57,702 nucleotides of DNA, from the IMG/VR virus record IMGVR_UViG_3300028802_000206, positions 1-57,702 of that record; one strand, 5' to 3'. Made by a program: the position numbers and the translations under genes. The notes below the pieces were generated by a model. That model searched no databases. It was given only the letters and a program-made list of their open reading frames with translations, and had not been told where the DNA came from. The DNA comes from a virus. This document shows, one piece after another, positions 50,171 through 57,702 of the stretch (position 1 is its first letter; every line of letters begins with the position of its first letter).

Positions 50171-50415
50171 TTGGCGCTAACCGATGTGCGTGATGGCATG
50201 TCGGGCGCAAATCTCGTGTCGCGCAAACTCCGCAGCAACTTCCAGTCCAGGCCATCAATCCCGCGTTCTGGCGCAGCTTCAATGATCGGTCCCCAATACT
50301 CAGGGGGGATCGAATCCCGAGCTTTCATCGTGCGGATATGACTGTCCTCAACGCCGAGGATGGATGACAGCGGTCCGATTCCAAACTTGTCGATTACTTC
50401 GCTGAAAGTCTTCAT
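50167..50415 (-). CDS. Cro-like repressor
   Basis: 82 residues from 50415 (MKTFSEVIDKFGIGPLSSIL). HTH: GPLSSILGVEDSHIRTMKAR, followed by DSIPPEYWGPIIEAAPERG as in Cro-like proteins that begin early operons. The promoter at 50424-50452 places transcription start about 2 bases upstream of the ATG, suggesting a leaderless message. Divergent from the CI-like repressor. Confidence 0.8.
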   Translation of the reverse strand: MKTFSEVIDKFGIGPLSSILGVEDSHIRTMKARDSIPPEYWGPIIEAAPERGIDGLDWKLLRSLRDTRFAPDMPSRTSVSAK

Positions 50416-50423
50416 GGATGAAA

Positions 50424-50452
50424 TCGCTACGCCAAGTAGCGACATCAGTCAA
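50424..50452 (-). promoter_or_regulatory. cro promoter overlapping an inverted-repeat operator
   Basis: Minus strand: TTGACT (50452-50447), 17-base spacer, TAGCGA (50429-50424). The inverted repeat TCGCTAC-N5-GTAGCGA (50424-50442) occupies the -10 and half the spacer. The same arrangement recurs at 52492-52520. Confidence 0.75.
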
Positions 50453-50472
50453 TACGGCACGTAGCTTTTGCG

Positions 50473-50491
50473 TCGCTACGCTGCGTATCGT
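50473..50491 (+). promoter_or_regulatory. Second operator-like site at the repressor start
   Basis: TCGCTAC (50473-50479), 5-base spacer, GTATCGT (50485-50491). Left half identical to the cro operator, right half matches only in GTA and C. It touches the repressor GTG start, so it may allow autorepression. Confidence 0.5.
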
Positions 50492-51152
50492 GGATAAGGA
50501 TCAGGAAAAGCGCCGCGTACAGGGTGAACGACTGCGCGCCGCGCGCGCCGCCGCCGGTTATCGGTCCGGGCGGGAGGCCGCGCTATCGAATTCATGGCCC
50601 GAAAGCACCTATCGAGCCCATGAGGGCGGCACACGAACCATCGGGCAAGACGATGCCGAGCGGTATGCTCGGCGCTTCCGAGCAGCTGGTGCCAATATCA
50701 CGGCGCAGATAATTCTGTTCGGAACACTGCCGGCAACGCCGACTGAGCCGGCGGACCGATCGAAACTGATACAGGTCCCGCTGCTATCCTGGGTCAGTGC
50801 CGGTGAACTGGTCGACGCGGACTCCCAAGTCCAGATAGCTGATGTCCCGCTGCTGGCCTTCGCGGATCTTGGGCCTGGGGAATATTTCGCTTTGCGGGTG
50901 GACGGCGATTCGATGGATCGCCTATCGCCAGATGGTTCCGTGATCGTGGTCAACCGTGTGGATCGAGACCTAGTGCCAGACCGCTGCTACGTATTCTCCA
51001 GACGCGGAGAGGCCACTTACAAGCTTTGGCAACCGGATCCTCCACACTTGGCGCCGTACTCGACAAATCCTGCGCACAAGCCGGTATTCGTCAAGGGGAA
51101 GAAGGACTTCGAGATCGTCGGCCGTGTCCGGCGGACCGTTCTGGACTTGTGA
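50490..51152 (+). CDS. CI/LexA-like repressor with S24 peptidase domain
   Basis: 220 residues from a GTG at 50490 (DKDQEKRRVQGERLRAARAA). N-terminal HTH (about 12-60: GYRSGREAALSNSWPESTYR), then the S24 domain: AG cleavage site in WVSAGELVD, Ser in GDSMDRLSPDG and Lys in EATYKLWQ. A SOS-inducible lysogeny repressor; RecA-stimulated self-cleavage is a family property. The longer ATG frame from 50418 would cover operators and is unlikely. Confidence 0.85.
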   Translation: MDKDQEKRRVQGERLRAARAAAGYRSGREAALSNSWPESTYRAHEGGTRTIGQDDAERYARRFRAAGANITAQIILFGTLPATPTEPADRSKLIQVPLLSWVSAGELVDADSQVQIADVPLLAFADLGPGEYFALRVDGDSMDRLSPDGSVIVVNRVDRDLVPDRCYVFSRRGEATYKLWQPDPPHLAPYSTNPAHKPVFVKGKKDFEIVGRVRRTVLDL

Positions 51153-51272
51153 GGATCATCGCCGGCGGGGCGGTCGGGCGGGCCGCGCGCGTGAAGCATG
51201 TAGCTTTTTGCCTTGCTAACGCGCGCAAGCATCGGATATGGGTGCTTACGGTCGTTAGAAAGGTGATTCGCT

Positions 51273-52316
51273 ATGGAAGCGAGCCAAAGCAAGGCGGGTA
51301 AGGCGTCAGCAATCAAGCTATCGAAGGCGCAGCGTCGCGCCCGTGCCGCTGCGGGCGCCCAGGCCCGATGGGCCAAAGCGGACCCCAGTCGGAATCAATT
51401 GCTTCGGGTGATCTGCGGATCGCAGGACCGTCCACTGCGGATAGGGGATATCTCGATCCCCTGCTATGTCCTGGCCGACGAAACCCGTGTGCTGACGGTC
51501 GCCGGAATGGGCGACGGAATGGGTCTTGCGCGCGGCGGGTCAATGATTGCGGGGATGAATCGTCTTGAGCTTTTCATATCCCGAAATCGCATTAATCCCT
51601 TTGTAAGCAGCGACTTAACCGAGAGAATCCGAACTCCTATCGTATTCCTCACCCCTACAGGCGGCAAGGCATACGGGTATGATGCAGAAATCCTCGTTGA
51701 GCTTTGCGAAGTAGTTCTCAAAGCCCGACAAGCAGGAGTGTTGCAAACACAGCAATTAAGGATCGCACAGCAATGCGAAATTCTGACGCGCGGCCTTGCC
51801 AGACTTGGCATTGTTGGACTTGTTGATGAGGCTACCGGCTATCAATATGTTCGCGCTCGCAATGCGCTGGAAAAAATACTCGATCAGTGGCTTACAAAAG
51901 AACTTCAGCCTTGGAAGAAGCAATTTCCCGATGATTTCTATCGACGGATTTTTGAGCTCAATGAATGGGAGTACGATCCATCATCCGTTAAACGACCGGG
52001 CGTCATCGGGACTTGGACTAATGATCTTGTTTATGACCGACTTGGTCCCGGTCTGCGCGAGGAATTAGAAGACTACGCGGGGCGCGGAGAGAAGGGTCGG
52101 CTTAAGCATCGACTTCATCAGTACCTGACGTCCACTCACGGCATCCCCGAGTTGCAAAACCATCTCTCCGGAGTAGTGGCGCTCATGCGCGCCGCGACCA
52201 ATTGGAAGCAGTTCAAGGAAATGCTGCAACGGGCCTATCCGAAGCCCCAAACCACGCTGAGCATGGCCTTTGACGACCTTGAGCAGATCGGTCGCTCAAC
52301 TGAACTTTCTACTTGA
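51273..52316 (+). CDS. P63C-domain protein
   Basis: 347 residues. N-terminal basic segment (KAQRRARAAAGAQARWAKAD), a domain with RPLRIGDISIPCYVLADETR, and the P63C signature near the end: FYRRIFELNEWEYDPSSVKR, then RPGVIGTWTNDLVYDRLGPG and HQYLTSTHGIPELQNHLSGV. P63C proteins occur in phages and mobile elements; function is unclear, some are antirepressor-like. It lies between the repressor and the rightward promoter. Confidence 0.8.
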   Translation: MEASQSKAGKASAIKLSKAQRRARAAAGAQARWAKADPSRNQLLRVICGSQDRPLRIGDISIPCYVLADETRVLTVAGMGDGMGLARGGSMIAGMNRLELFISRNRINPFVSSDLTERIRTPIVFLTPTGGKAYGYDAEILVELCEVVLKARQAGVLQTQQLRIAQQCEILTRGLARLGIVGLVDEATGYQYVRARNALEKILDQWLTKELQPWKKQFPDDFYRRIFELNEWEYDPSSVKRPGVIGTWTNDLVYDRLGPGLREELEDYAGRGEKGRLKHRLHQYLTSTHGIPELQNHLSGVVALMRAATNWKQFKEMLQRAYPKPQTTLSMAFDDLEQIGRSTELST

Positions 52317-52476
52317 CGCTTTCGCCCCCGTGCCGGGCTTGTCGCCTCGGGCCAAACATTTGTTCGTTGCTGATGGTGGCTGGCCGCGGGCACCGAGCGT
52401 CCGGGCCTGGCTGGTAATTCCCCCACCGCCATTGTCCTAAGTACCTGACCTCTGCCCGATTTAGATAGCAACCAAA

Positions 52477-52520
52477 TCGCTACATGGCGTATTGACACAT
52501 ATCGCTACGCAGTGTAGCCA
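52477..52520 (+). promoter_or_regulatory. Rightward early promoter with two operator sites
   Basis: TTGACA (52492-52497), 17-base spacer, TAGCCA (52515-52520). Operator TCGCTAC-N5-GTAGCCA lies at 52502-52520 and a degenerate copy (TCGCTAC-N5-GTATTGA) at 52477-52495. A 52547 ATG follows with GGGAGGG. Likely drives recombination and lysogeny genes under CI control. Confidence 0.75.
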
Positions 52521-52546
52521 CAGGTCATCCTTTTGGGAGGGACCAC

Positions 52547-52777
52547 ATGCCGAAACTCCACGACCTCGAAATCTTCGTCTGCCTCAACGAGGGCGGCGAT
52601 TACGTCGTCGCTACCGACGCCGATGACGCGCTGTCCGAGTGCCAGGACAGCATGGGCGGCCAAGCGTTCCGGACCGTGAAATTGATGGTGACCATGGCGG
52701 CGCCCGAAATCGCCGCCGTCGCCGTCCGGGTGCCGGACGAGGCGGGTCAGACCGTCGCCGCCGAAGCGGAGGCGTAG
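52547..52777 (+). CDS. Small early protein
   Basis: 76 residues behind GGGAGGG (5 bases). Acidic (MPKLHDLEIFVCLNEGGDYV; TDADDALSECQDSMGG), ending in an Ala/Glu tail. First gene of the rightward operon. Function unknown. Confidence 0.65.
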   Translation: MPKLHDLEIFVCLNEGGDYVVATDADDALSECQDSMGGQAFRTVKLMVTMAAPEIAAVAVRVPDEAGQTVAAEAEA

Positions 52778-52781
52778 GGCC

Positions 52782-53534
52782 ATGAACACCGCCACCAACA
52801 TCGCTCAGGTCACCGTCGACGCGGAACGTCTCGCCACCATCACGACGCTCTACAGCGGCTCCCACGACCCGAACGGCCGCATGTGCGCGATGGAAGCGGT
52901 CGCCTATGTCGCGCGCGAGAAATGGTCCGACCATCCCGAGTGCGCGTGCCCGGTCATCGGCGCGTTCATGCGCGGATTGAACGACGGGCTGCCCGACGAT
53001 GAGCGGACCACGCTCCTGTTGCCATTGATCCCGCGCCTGGTCGGTACGCGCGGCAGCGAGGCACTGCAGGAACGGCGCGCGCTGATGGCCGCCGATTGGC
53101 TGGTGCGGGTGAATACCCCAGCATGGTTGCGGTTGGCCGGGCTCACCGTGCATGCCGACGCGCTCGCGTCTCTTCCGGAGATCGTCTCGCTCAAACAAGT
53201 CTCGTCGATCAAAGGGCCGATCGAAGCCGCGCGTGTAGATGCGGCCGCAGCGAGGGCCGCAGCGTGGGCCGCAGCGTGGGACGCAGCGTGGGCCGCAGCG
53301 TTGGACGCAGCGTGGGCCGCAGCGTTGGACGTAGCGTGGGCCGCAGCGAGGGCCGCAGCGTGGGACGCAGCGTGGGACGCAGCGTGGGACGCAGCGTGGG
53401 ACGCAGCGAGGGCCGCAGCGTTGGACGCAGCGTGGGACGCAGCGACCAAAAAACTCGCGCCCGTCAAAGCTGAGTTGCAGCAGTCAGCCGTCAAACTGAT
53501 CGAGCGCATGATTGCAGCCAAGGAGGCGGCGTGA
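52782..53534 (+). CDS. Hypothetical protein with Ala-Trp tetrad repeats
   Basis: 250 residues. The N-terminal 145 ([39 protein letters not shown]) form an unknown domain. Residues about 152-222 are near-perfect [W/L/R]-[A/D]-A-A tetrads made from a 12-bp DNA repeat. The short C-terminus is helical. Such Ala-Trp tetrads occur in some phage and actinobacterial proteins; role unknown. Confidence 0.75.
   Translation: MNTATNIAQVTVDAERLATITTLYSGSHDPNGRMCAMEAVAYVAREKWSDHPECACPVIGAFMRGLNDGLPDDERTTLLLPLIPRLVGTRGSEALQERRALMAADWLVRVNTPAWLRLAGLTVHADALASLPEIVSLKQVSSIKGPIEAARVDAAAARAAAWAAAWDAAWAAALDAAWAAALDVAWAAARAAAWDAAWDAAWDAAWDAARAAALDAAWDAATKKLAPVKAELQQSAVKLIERMIAAKEAA
53239..53447 (+). repeat. 12-bp minisatellite encoding AW tetrads
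   Basis: About 17 copies of a GCAGCG-[TGG/AGG/TTG]-[GAC/GCC] unit, open in several frames (other frames read RSVG or HAAS repeats). In-frame expansion or contraction would change copy number without frameshift. Confidence 0.85.
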
Positions 53535-53938
53535 TGGCCTCCTATGATCGCTGGAAGGCGACAAATCCCGCCGACGAGCTGCTCGGCCCCGAGCCACAGC
53601 CGGTGCGCCCCGCGCGCCCCGCCCTATCGCCGCTGCATCAGGCGCACGCCGACCTGATCGCCAAGCTCGCGGCGGCGAAGCCCTCTGTCATTCGCACCGA
53701 ACGCGGCGCCGACGAAACCGACATCGGGCTGCGCGAGATGCATGTCCGCGCCGTCACTGCAAATTACCTGCGCTACCTCCAGGCGGTCATCGAGGACATG
53801 AACCAGCACCTCGTCGCCGGCGAGAAGGTCGCCTTCGAGCAATTCACCGCAGCCTTTGTCGATGTCGCCGCCGACTATCTCTACGCGCCAATACGCGCGG
53901 CTGCCAACGCGACCGAAGCCGAGCGGGAGTGGGCATGA
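53534..53938 (+). CDS. Hypothetical early protein
   Basis: 134 residues from the ATG at 53534 ([20 protein letters not shown]), which overlaps the upstream stop and follows AGGAGG; a GTG lies one codon earlier. Pro-rich N-terminus, then helical (REMHVRAVTANYLRYLQAVI). Function unknown. Confidence 0.65.
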   Translation: MASYDRWKATNPADELLGPEPQPVRPARPALSPLHQAHADLIAKLAAAKPSVIRTERGADETDIGLREMHVRAVTANYLRYLQAVIEDMNQHLVAGEKVAFEQFTAAFVDVAADYLYAPIRAAANATEAEREWA

Positions 53939-54888
53939 TGTCGATTGAACGCCATGCCATCGTCTCACGCGACCAATGGCTCAACGAACTTCGCCCCCCC
54001 TTTGTTACGGCCAGCGTTGCCGGCGCCACGATTGATGTACACGACTTCATCACGCCTTTCGAATTATGGAGCTTGAAATCCGGCCTGATTACCGATGATC
54101 CGGAAGTTACGCCGGCCATGGAGCGCGGCACCATTCTGGAAGGGCCGGCCTTTGAGCTACTGAAGCGCGACTTTCCAGAACTTCAAATCCGATGGAACGG
54201 AACCCCAGGAAAGGTTGACGGCGAGTTCTTCTGCGATCCCGTCGACCGCATCGGCGCCACGCCCGATGCTTTCGCGACGTGTCCGCAGCGCGGGCCCGGG
54301 ACTATTCAGGTGAAGTCCGTTGAAGCCTCGGCCTTTCGTAAAAAGTGGACCGACCCGAATACGGGCGACGTGGCGCCGCCGCTGGGAATAGCCATCCAAA
54401 CAATCTTAGAAGCCCACTTGACCAACAGCAATTGGTGCGCCGTCGCCGCGCTCGTAGTTAGCCACGGCATCGACCTCCACATGGTTCCAGTGCCGATCCA
54501 CCAGGGCGTGATTGATCGTATTCGTGTCGCCGTCACCGAGTTCTGGAAGATGGTCGCCGAGGGACGGCCACCACCGGTGGATTATGCGCGCGATGGCGAA
54601 TTGCTCGCCCGCCTCTATCCCCAGGACAATGGGGCGGAGATCGACCTCACCAGCGACAACCACGCTCCGCAGCTCGTGGCCGACCTCGAGCGCGCGCGCG
54701 CCGACAAGAAGGATGCCGAGACGCGCGAGAAGGTCGCCAAAACCGGCATCAACGAGAAGATGGGCCCTGCCCGCTTCGCGCGCCTCGCCGACGGCCGGCG
54801 CATCAGCAACGCCACCATAGACCGCAAAGCGTTCGAGGTCGCGGCGACGAGTTTCCGGATGATCAAAATTTTGGGGAGGGCAGCATGA
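53935..54888 (+). CDS. YqaJ-like viral recombinase/exonuclease
   Basis: 317 residues from the ATG at 53935. PD-(D/E)xK nuclease pattern: RGTILEGPAFELLKRDFPEL, GATPDAFATCPQ and GTIQVKSVEASAFRKKW. Such YqaJ/lambda-type exonucleases resect double strands for annealing. It precedes the RecT-like gene, as expected for a phage recombination pair. Confidence 0.82.
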   Translation: MMSIERHAIVSRDQWLNELRPPFVTASVAGATIDVHDFITPFELWSLKSGLITDDPEVTPAMERGTILEGPAFELLKRDFPELQIRWNGTPGKVDGEFFCDPVDRIGATPDAFATCPQRGPGTIQVKSVEASAFRKKWTDPNTGDVAPPLGIAIQTILEAHLTNSNWCAVAALVVSHGIDLHMVPVPIHQGVIDRIRVAVTEFWKMVAEGRPPPVDYARDGELLARLYPQDNGAEIDLTSDNHAPQLVADLERARADKKDAETREKVAKTGINEKMGPARFARLADGRRISNATIDRKAFEVAATSFRMIKILGRAA

Positions 54889-55793
54889 ACGCGCCAATCA
54901 AGACGCCGGCGATTGGCGACAACCGGCCCGCGCTAATCACCGTCGACCAGCTGGCGAAGGACTTCGCGCACATTGAGGCATTCGTCGCAGGGCTTGAGGC
55001 TGCAGCGAAGGACGTTGCCCCCGTCGTTGAAGACGACGACGACCTCGCAATCGTCAATGCGCTGGTGCCCGAACTTCGCAATGGCGCCAAGCGTTGCGAC
55101 GAGGTGCGAGAGGCGGAGAAGCGGCCCTACCTCGACGCCGGCACCACGGTGCAAACCTTCTTCAAGGCGTTTGAAACCCGGCTCTTGACACTCAAGACCG
55201 ATCTCGAGAGCCGCGGCGGCCGATACCTCAAGAAGAAGGCCGACGCCGAGCGCATCGCGCGCGAGGAAGAAGCCCGCAAAGCCCGCGAGGAAGAAGCTCG
55301 CCAGCGCGCTGCAGCCGAAGCCGCGGAGGCCGCAGCACGGCGCGCGCGCGAAGCCGCTGAGAAGGCGGAGGCTGACCGCGCCAAGGCCGCAGCGATGGCC
55401 GATGCGAGGGCGCTGGAGAAAGCAGCACAGGCGAAGGCCGCAGCTGATGCTGAGGTCGCCGCAGCGACGGCGCGCGCGCAGGCCGAGCAGAAAGCCGCCC
55501 GCGAAGCGACGGCCCAGACCGCGGCGACAGAAAAGGCCGCAACGGCAAAGCCCGCGGACCTCGCACGTACGCACACCGCCGGCGGGACGAGCACCTTGCT
55601 CGAAGCCTTCGAGCCGAAGGTCGCCGACTTCACGAAGGTCGATTTGCTCGCGATCCGGGCCTTCATTCGAGAAGACGAGATCATGTTGGCGCTACGCGCC
55701 TACGCGCGCGCGAACAAGGACGAGCTCAAAGCCGGCCGCGCCAAGATCGACGGCGTGACGTTCGTGCTCACCACGAAAGGAAGTTTTCGATGA
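54885..55793 (+). CDS. Coiled-coil protein of the recombination operon
   Basis: 302 residues. The central part (about 115-225) is an Ala/Glu/Arg helix with heptad-like repeats (REEEARKAREEEARQRAAAE). N-terminal and C-terminal parts are globular (IVNALVPELRNGAKRCDEVR; LLAIRAFIREDEIMLALRAY). It sits between exonuclease and RecT with overlaps. Its ends resemble phage proteins often found beside RecT. Confidence 0.7.
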   Translation: MNAPIKTPAIGDNRPALITVDQLAKDFAHIEAFVAGLEAAAKDVAPVVEDDDDLAIVNALVPELRNGAKRCDEVREAEKRPYLDAGTTVQTFFKAFETRLLTLKTDLESRGGRYLKKKADAERIAREEEARKAREEEARQRAAAEAAEAAARRAREAAEKAEADRAKAAAMADARALEKAAQAKAAADAEVAAATARAQAEQKAAREATAQTAATEKAATAKPADLARTHTAGGTSTLLEAFEPKVADFTKVDLLAIRAFIREDEIMLALRAYARANKDELKAGRAKIDGVTFVLTTKGSFR

Positions 55794-56785
55794 CCACCAC
55801 CGAAGTCGCAGTCCAGCAGCCTAGCAACGTCGCAGCGTTGCCGACGCGCCATCTCGTGCCATCAACCGATCTGTTCTCCGACCCAGCGGCCTTCGAACAC
55901 GCGCAGCGAGTTGCCAAGGTCTTTGCCTCGTCAAAACTCGTCCCGCAACACATGCAGGGCAACACGGCCGACTGTCTTATTGCGCTCCAGATCGCACGCA
56001 GGCTCAACGAAGAGCCTCTGACGGTCATGCAGCAAATCTACATCGTGAACGGCCGCCCCGGTTGGTACACGAGCTACATGATTTCGCGCGTCAACCGCGC
56101 GGGGATATTCAAAGGCCCCATCACATGGGAAGAGGCGGGTGAGGGCGACGCGCTCACTGTGACTGCAAAGGCAGTGCTCGCAGCCACTGGAGAAGAAATC
56201 CGCGCGTCTGCGGACATGCGTATGGCGGCCGCCGAGGGATGGACCAAAAACGCCAAATATCGGTCGATGCCGGCCCACATGCTTCGCTGGCGCTCGGCCG
56301 CGATGCTGATCCGCCTTTACGCCCCCGAGGTCATGCTCGGCATGCCGGCCGTCGAAGAACTCGAGACGATGCCGAAGATGCGGGACGTGACGCCTGCGAA
56401 AAACCTCGCCGATAAACTCGACGAGCTCGCCAAAATCCCCGCCAAGGCCGAGACGCACGACCCCGACACCGGCGAAATCACCGACGAGCAAGGTTCGGAG
56501 CAGGAAGCGCCGAACGCACCTGCGACGGGCCAGCCGGCTTCCGATCCTGATCCCTCCCAAAGGAAATCAGAACAACCGGGAGCCGGCGCGGCCTCTGCTG
56601 CTGCCTATCTGCAAGACACGCAAGCATGGATCGAAAACCTGCTCGACGCCGATGCTGGCGAGAAGCGATGGAAAGCCGAGAAGGCGCAGCGGAACAAGCT
56701 GAACGTCGATCCTGACGACCGCGACCGGCTCGACGCCAAGCTCAAGGCAAAAATCGCATCGCTACGCATCGGGGCCGCGTACTGA
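55790..56785 (+). CDS. recT: RecT-family single-strand annealing protein
   Basis: 331 residues. RecT signature: TADCLIALQIARRLNEEPLT, VMQQIYIVNGRPGWYTSYMI and KAKYRSMPAHMLRWRSAAML with the last stretch near MPAHMLRWRSAAMLIRLYAP. It anneals complementary strands after resection. The C-terminus is acidic and has a helix rich in Lys and Asp. Confidence 0.9.
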   Translation: MTTTEVAVQQPSNVAALPTRHLVPSTDLFSDPAAFEHAQRVAKVFASSKLVPQHMQGNTADCLIALQIARRLNEEPLTVMQQIYIVNGRPGWYTSYMISRVNRAGIFKGPITWEEAGEGDALTVTAKAVLAATGEEIRASADMRMAAAEGWTKNAKYRSMPAHMLRWRSAAMLIRLYAPEVMLGMPAVEELETMPKMRDVTPAKNLADKLDELAKIPAKAETHDPDTGEITDEQGSEQEAPNAPATGQPASDPDPSQRKSEQPGAGAASAAAYLQDTQAWIENLLDADAGEKRWKAEKAQRNKLNVDPDDRDRLDAKLKAKIASLRIGAAY

Positions 56786-56801
56786 ATCGGTGGGTGCTGC
56801 G

Positions 56802-57083
56802 ATGACCGAACATGATCTGCGAGCGGCATTGGACGGGGCACTGTCGGTCGACAGACCATTTTTGCGAACGTTGCTCACCAAATTCGAGGAACTTCAGTTT
56901 CTGCTTAACGACTCGGTGCTGCGCTGCGCCAGCCTGCGCGGGAGACGGCTAACTGGCGACGGTGAACTGGCGGTGTATCTCTCGCCCGGCGGCCGAGTGC
57001 TGAAGGTAGCAGCGCTGTTTAGTGACCCCGACTTCAGAACAACCGTGACCTACCGACTGCCACCCGAGTATTGGCCGAAATGA
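56802..57083 (+). CDS. Hypothetical protein related to the 3229 gene
   Basis: 93 residues from 56802 (MTEHDLRAALDGALSVDRPF). The first 35 residues parallel the protein at 3229-3411; the remaining part has a strand-rich region (GDGELAVYLSPGGRVLKVAA). Overlaps the next gene by 4 bases. Function unknown. Confidence 0.6.
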   Translation: MTEHDLRAALDGALSVDRPFLRTLLTKFEELQFLLNDSVLRCASLRGRRLTGDGELAVYLSPGGRVLKVAALFSDPDFRTTVTYRLPPEYWPK

Positions 57084-57487
57084 CCGAACCCACGAACATG
57101 CGCACGCCCTACGTGACAGTCATTGTGCTCGCCCTGATCCCGCTCGGGCTGTTCGCGATCGGGAGCTACGGCAAGCCGCAGAAGCCACCGGTGCCGATCG
57201 AGCAGGCGACCATACTGCGCGCGGTCAAGACCGACAGCTTTCGCGCGCCGCCAGCAGTCACCGCCACACCGTTCACGCCGGTCCTAGTCGATCGTCCGGT
57301 CGTGACGGAGGAGGCCCGGTCCATCCCCGCCCCCGGACCTCCTCCACCTCAGTCAGTCAAGAAGAAGGTCCGGCTGGCATACCGGTCGGACGATATCTGC
57401 ACGAAGCACGGCCTCCGCCGCGTGGATTACGGCCGCCGCTGGCGGTGTAGAAAGATAATTCAACCCAGAAGGACTATCACCCCATGA
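57080..57487 (+). CDS. Membrane-anchored Pro-rich protein
   Basis: 135 residues from the ATG at 57080 (MTEPTNMRTPYVTVIVLALI); a signal-anchor helix TVIVLALIPLGLFAIGS is followed by a Pro-rich periplasmic linker and a basic C-terminus (YRSDDICTKHGLRRVDYGRR, then WRCRK) with two Cys. The end resembles many Bradyrhizobium small proteins. The stop overlaps the PEP-CTERM start (ATGA). Confidence 0.7.
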   Translation: MTEPTNMRTPYVTVIVLALIPLGLFAIGSYGKPQKPPVPIEQATILRAVKTDSFRAPPAVTATPFTPVLVDRPVVTEEARSIPAPGPPPPQSVKKKVRLAYRSDDICTKHGLRRVDYGRRWRCRKIIQPRRTITP

Positions 57488-57702
57488 GAAACCTACTCGC
57501 TACCACAGCCGTCTTACTCGCCATGGCGGCACCCGCGAAGGCCGACGCCGTCAACAACCTGACCATCAGTGCGCTGCCAAACCCGGTGCCGCAGTCGCAG
57601 TCGAACCCGTGCGTGATCTGCGCGACCATGAGCCAGCAGCCCGCTGGCTTTGGTTTCAACAACTTCAACTCGACCGGCAACGATAGCAGCTTCAACCTGT
57701 TC
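57484..57702 (+). CDS. PEP-CTERM protein, N-terminal part (3' end outside window)
   Basis: 73 residues to the window end. Signal peptide MRNLLATTAVLLAMAAPAKA is followed by a mature start ADAVNNLTISALPNPVPQSQ with one Cys pair (CVIC) and an Asn/Phe-rich segment GFNNFNSTGNDSSFNLF. It is in the same frame style as the C-terminal half at 2-523. The start overlaps the upstream stop. Confidence 0.75.
   Translation, partial: MRNLLATTAVLLAMAAPAKADAVNNLTISALPNPVPQSQSNPCVICATMSQQPAGFGFNNFNSTGNDSSFNLF

Noticed and set aside
50058-50180. Small basic plus-strand ORF (MNGKKPTRAGPATSRKPARR) with a GAGGAG site
   Set aside because: It runs against the coupled early minus-strand operon and has low-complexity composition; kept only as an alternative to the 49925-50170 frame.
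53096-53473. RSVG-repeat protein in another frame and HAAS-repeat protein on the minus strand
   Set aside because: These are shadows of the 12-bp repeat of the 52782 gene; they lack starts in context and any operon position.
1-57702. CRISPR arrays, rRNA or tRNA genes
   Set aside because: No spaced repeat arrays of 24-40 bp units and no tRNA or rRNA-like sequence noticed; the only arrays are the 11-bp iterons and the 12-bp coding repeat.

Overview
The window is a temperate, contractile-tailed (myovirus-type) bacteriophage genome of an alphaproteobacterium, most likely a Rhizobiales host of the Bradyrhizobium/Rhodopseudomonas kind. The host inference rests on a GcrA-type cell-cycle regulator gene, a PEP-CTERM protein with a VPGPIVGAGLPG sorting signal, small secreted proteins of a style common in Bradyrhizobium, and high GC. 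Two halves of a single PEP-CTERM gene lie at the two ends in the order C-terminal half (left), N-terminal half (right). That is the order expected from linearising a circular molecule, not from integration into a host gene, so the window looks like a near-complete circular phage genome opened inside that gene, with a base or two lost at the join.

Layout. (i) 52.5 kb through the right end and round to 4.1 kb, plus strand: a P63C-domain gene just upstream, then an operon with YqaJ-like exonuclease and RecT-like annealase, small membrane proteins, the PEP-CTERM gene, two Acb2/Tad1-like small proteins (one split by a LAGLIDADG homing gene), an excisionase-like protein and a tyrosine integrase. 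(ii) 4.1-37.2 kb, minus strand, late genes: holin and amidase (with an HNH-AP2 gene inserted), a tail-fibre cassette (two S74 fibres, two collagen-like proteins), a Mu-like baseplate and tail (gp48, gp47, gp46, gp45, gp44, N-like, tape measure, frameshifted chaperone, tube, sheath) and a lambda-like head and packaging block (gpE capsid, gpD, ClpP-type protease, gpB portal, gpW, gpA/Nu1 terminase). A two-gene sugar-related cassette sits between tube and sheath. (iii) 37.3-39.8 kb: plus-strand cargo genes with signal peptides, then a HicAB toxin-antitoxin pair. (iv) 40.1-50.4 kb, minus strand: early replication genes (split primase-helicase, DUF1376 initiator containing six 11-bp iterons, RusA, orphan methyltransferase, SNF2-type helicase, GcrA-like regulator, Cro). 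(v) 50.4-52.5 kb: the immunity region with a CI/LexA-like repressor, P63C protein and shared operators.

The most notable feature is the load of intervening genetic elements: a group I intron in the tail sheath gene (245 nt, no ORF of its own) immediately behind a free-standing GIY-YIG endonuclease gene, a large intein in the terminase, a LAGLIDADG gene that split an Acb2-like gene while supplying a recoded 3' end, an HNH-AP2 gene ahead of the amidase, and a further HNH gene in the replication block. Other points worth following are the origin-like iterons, the promoter/operator architecture shared by cro and the rightward operon, the -1 frameshift site in the tail chaperone gene, and the separate frame of the primase zinc-binding domain.
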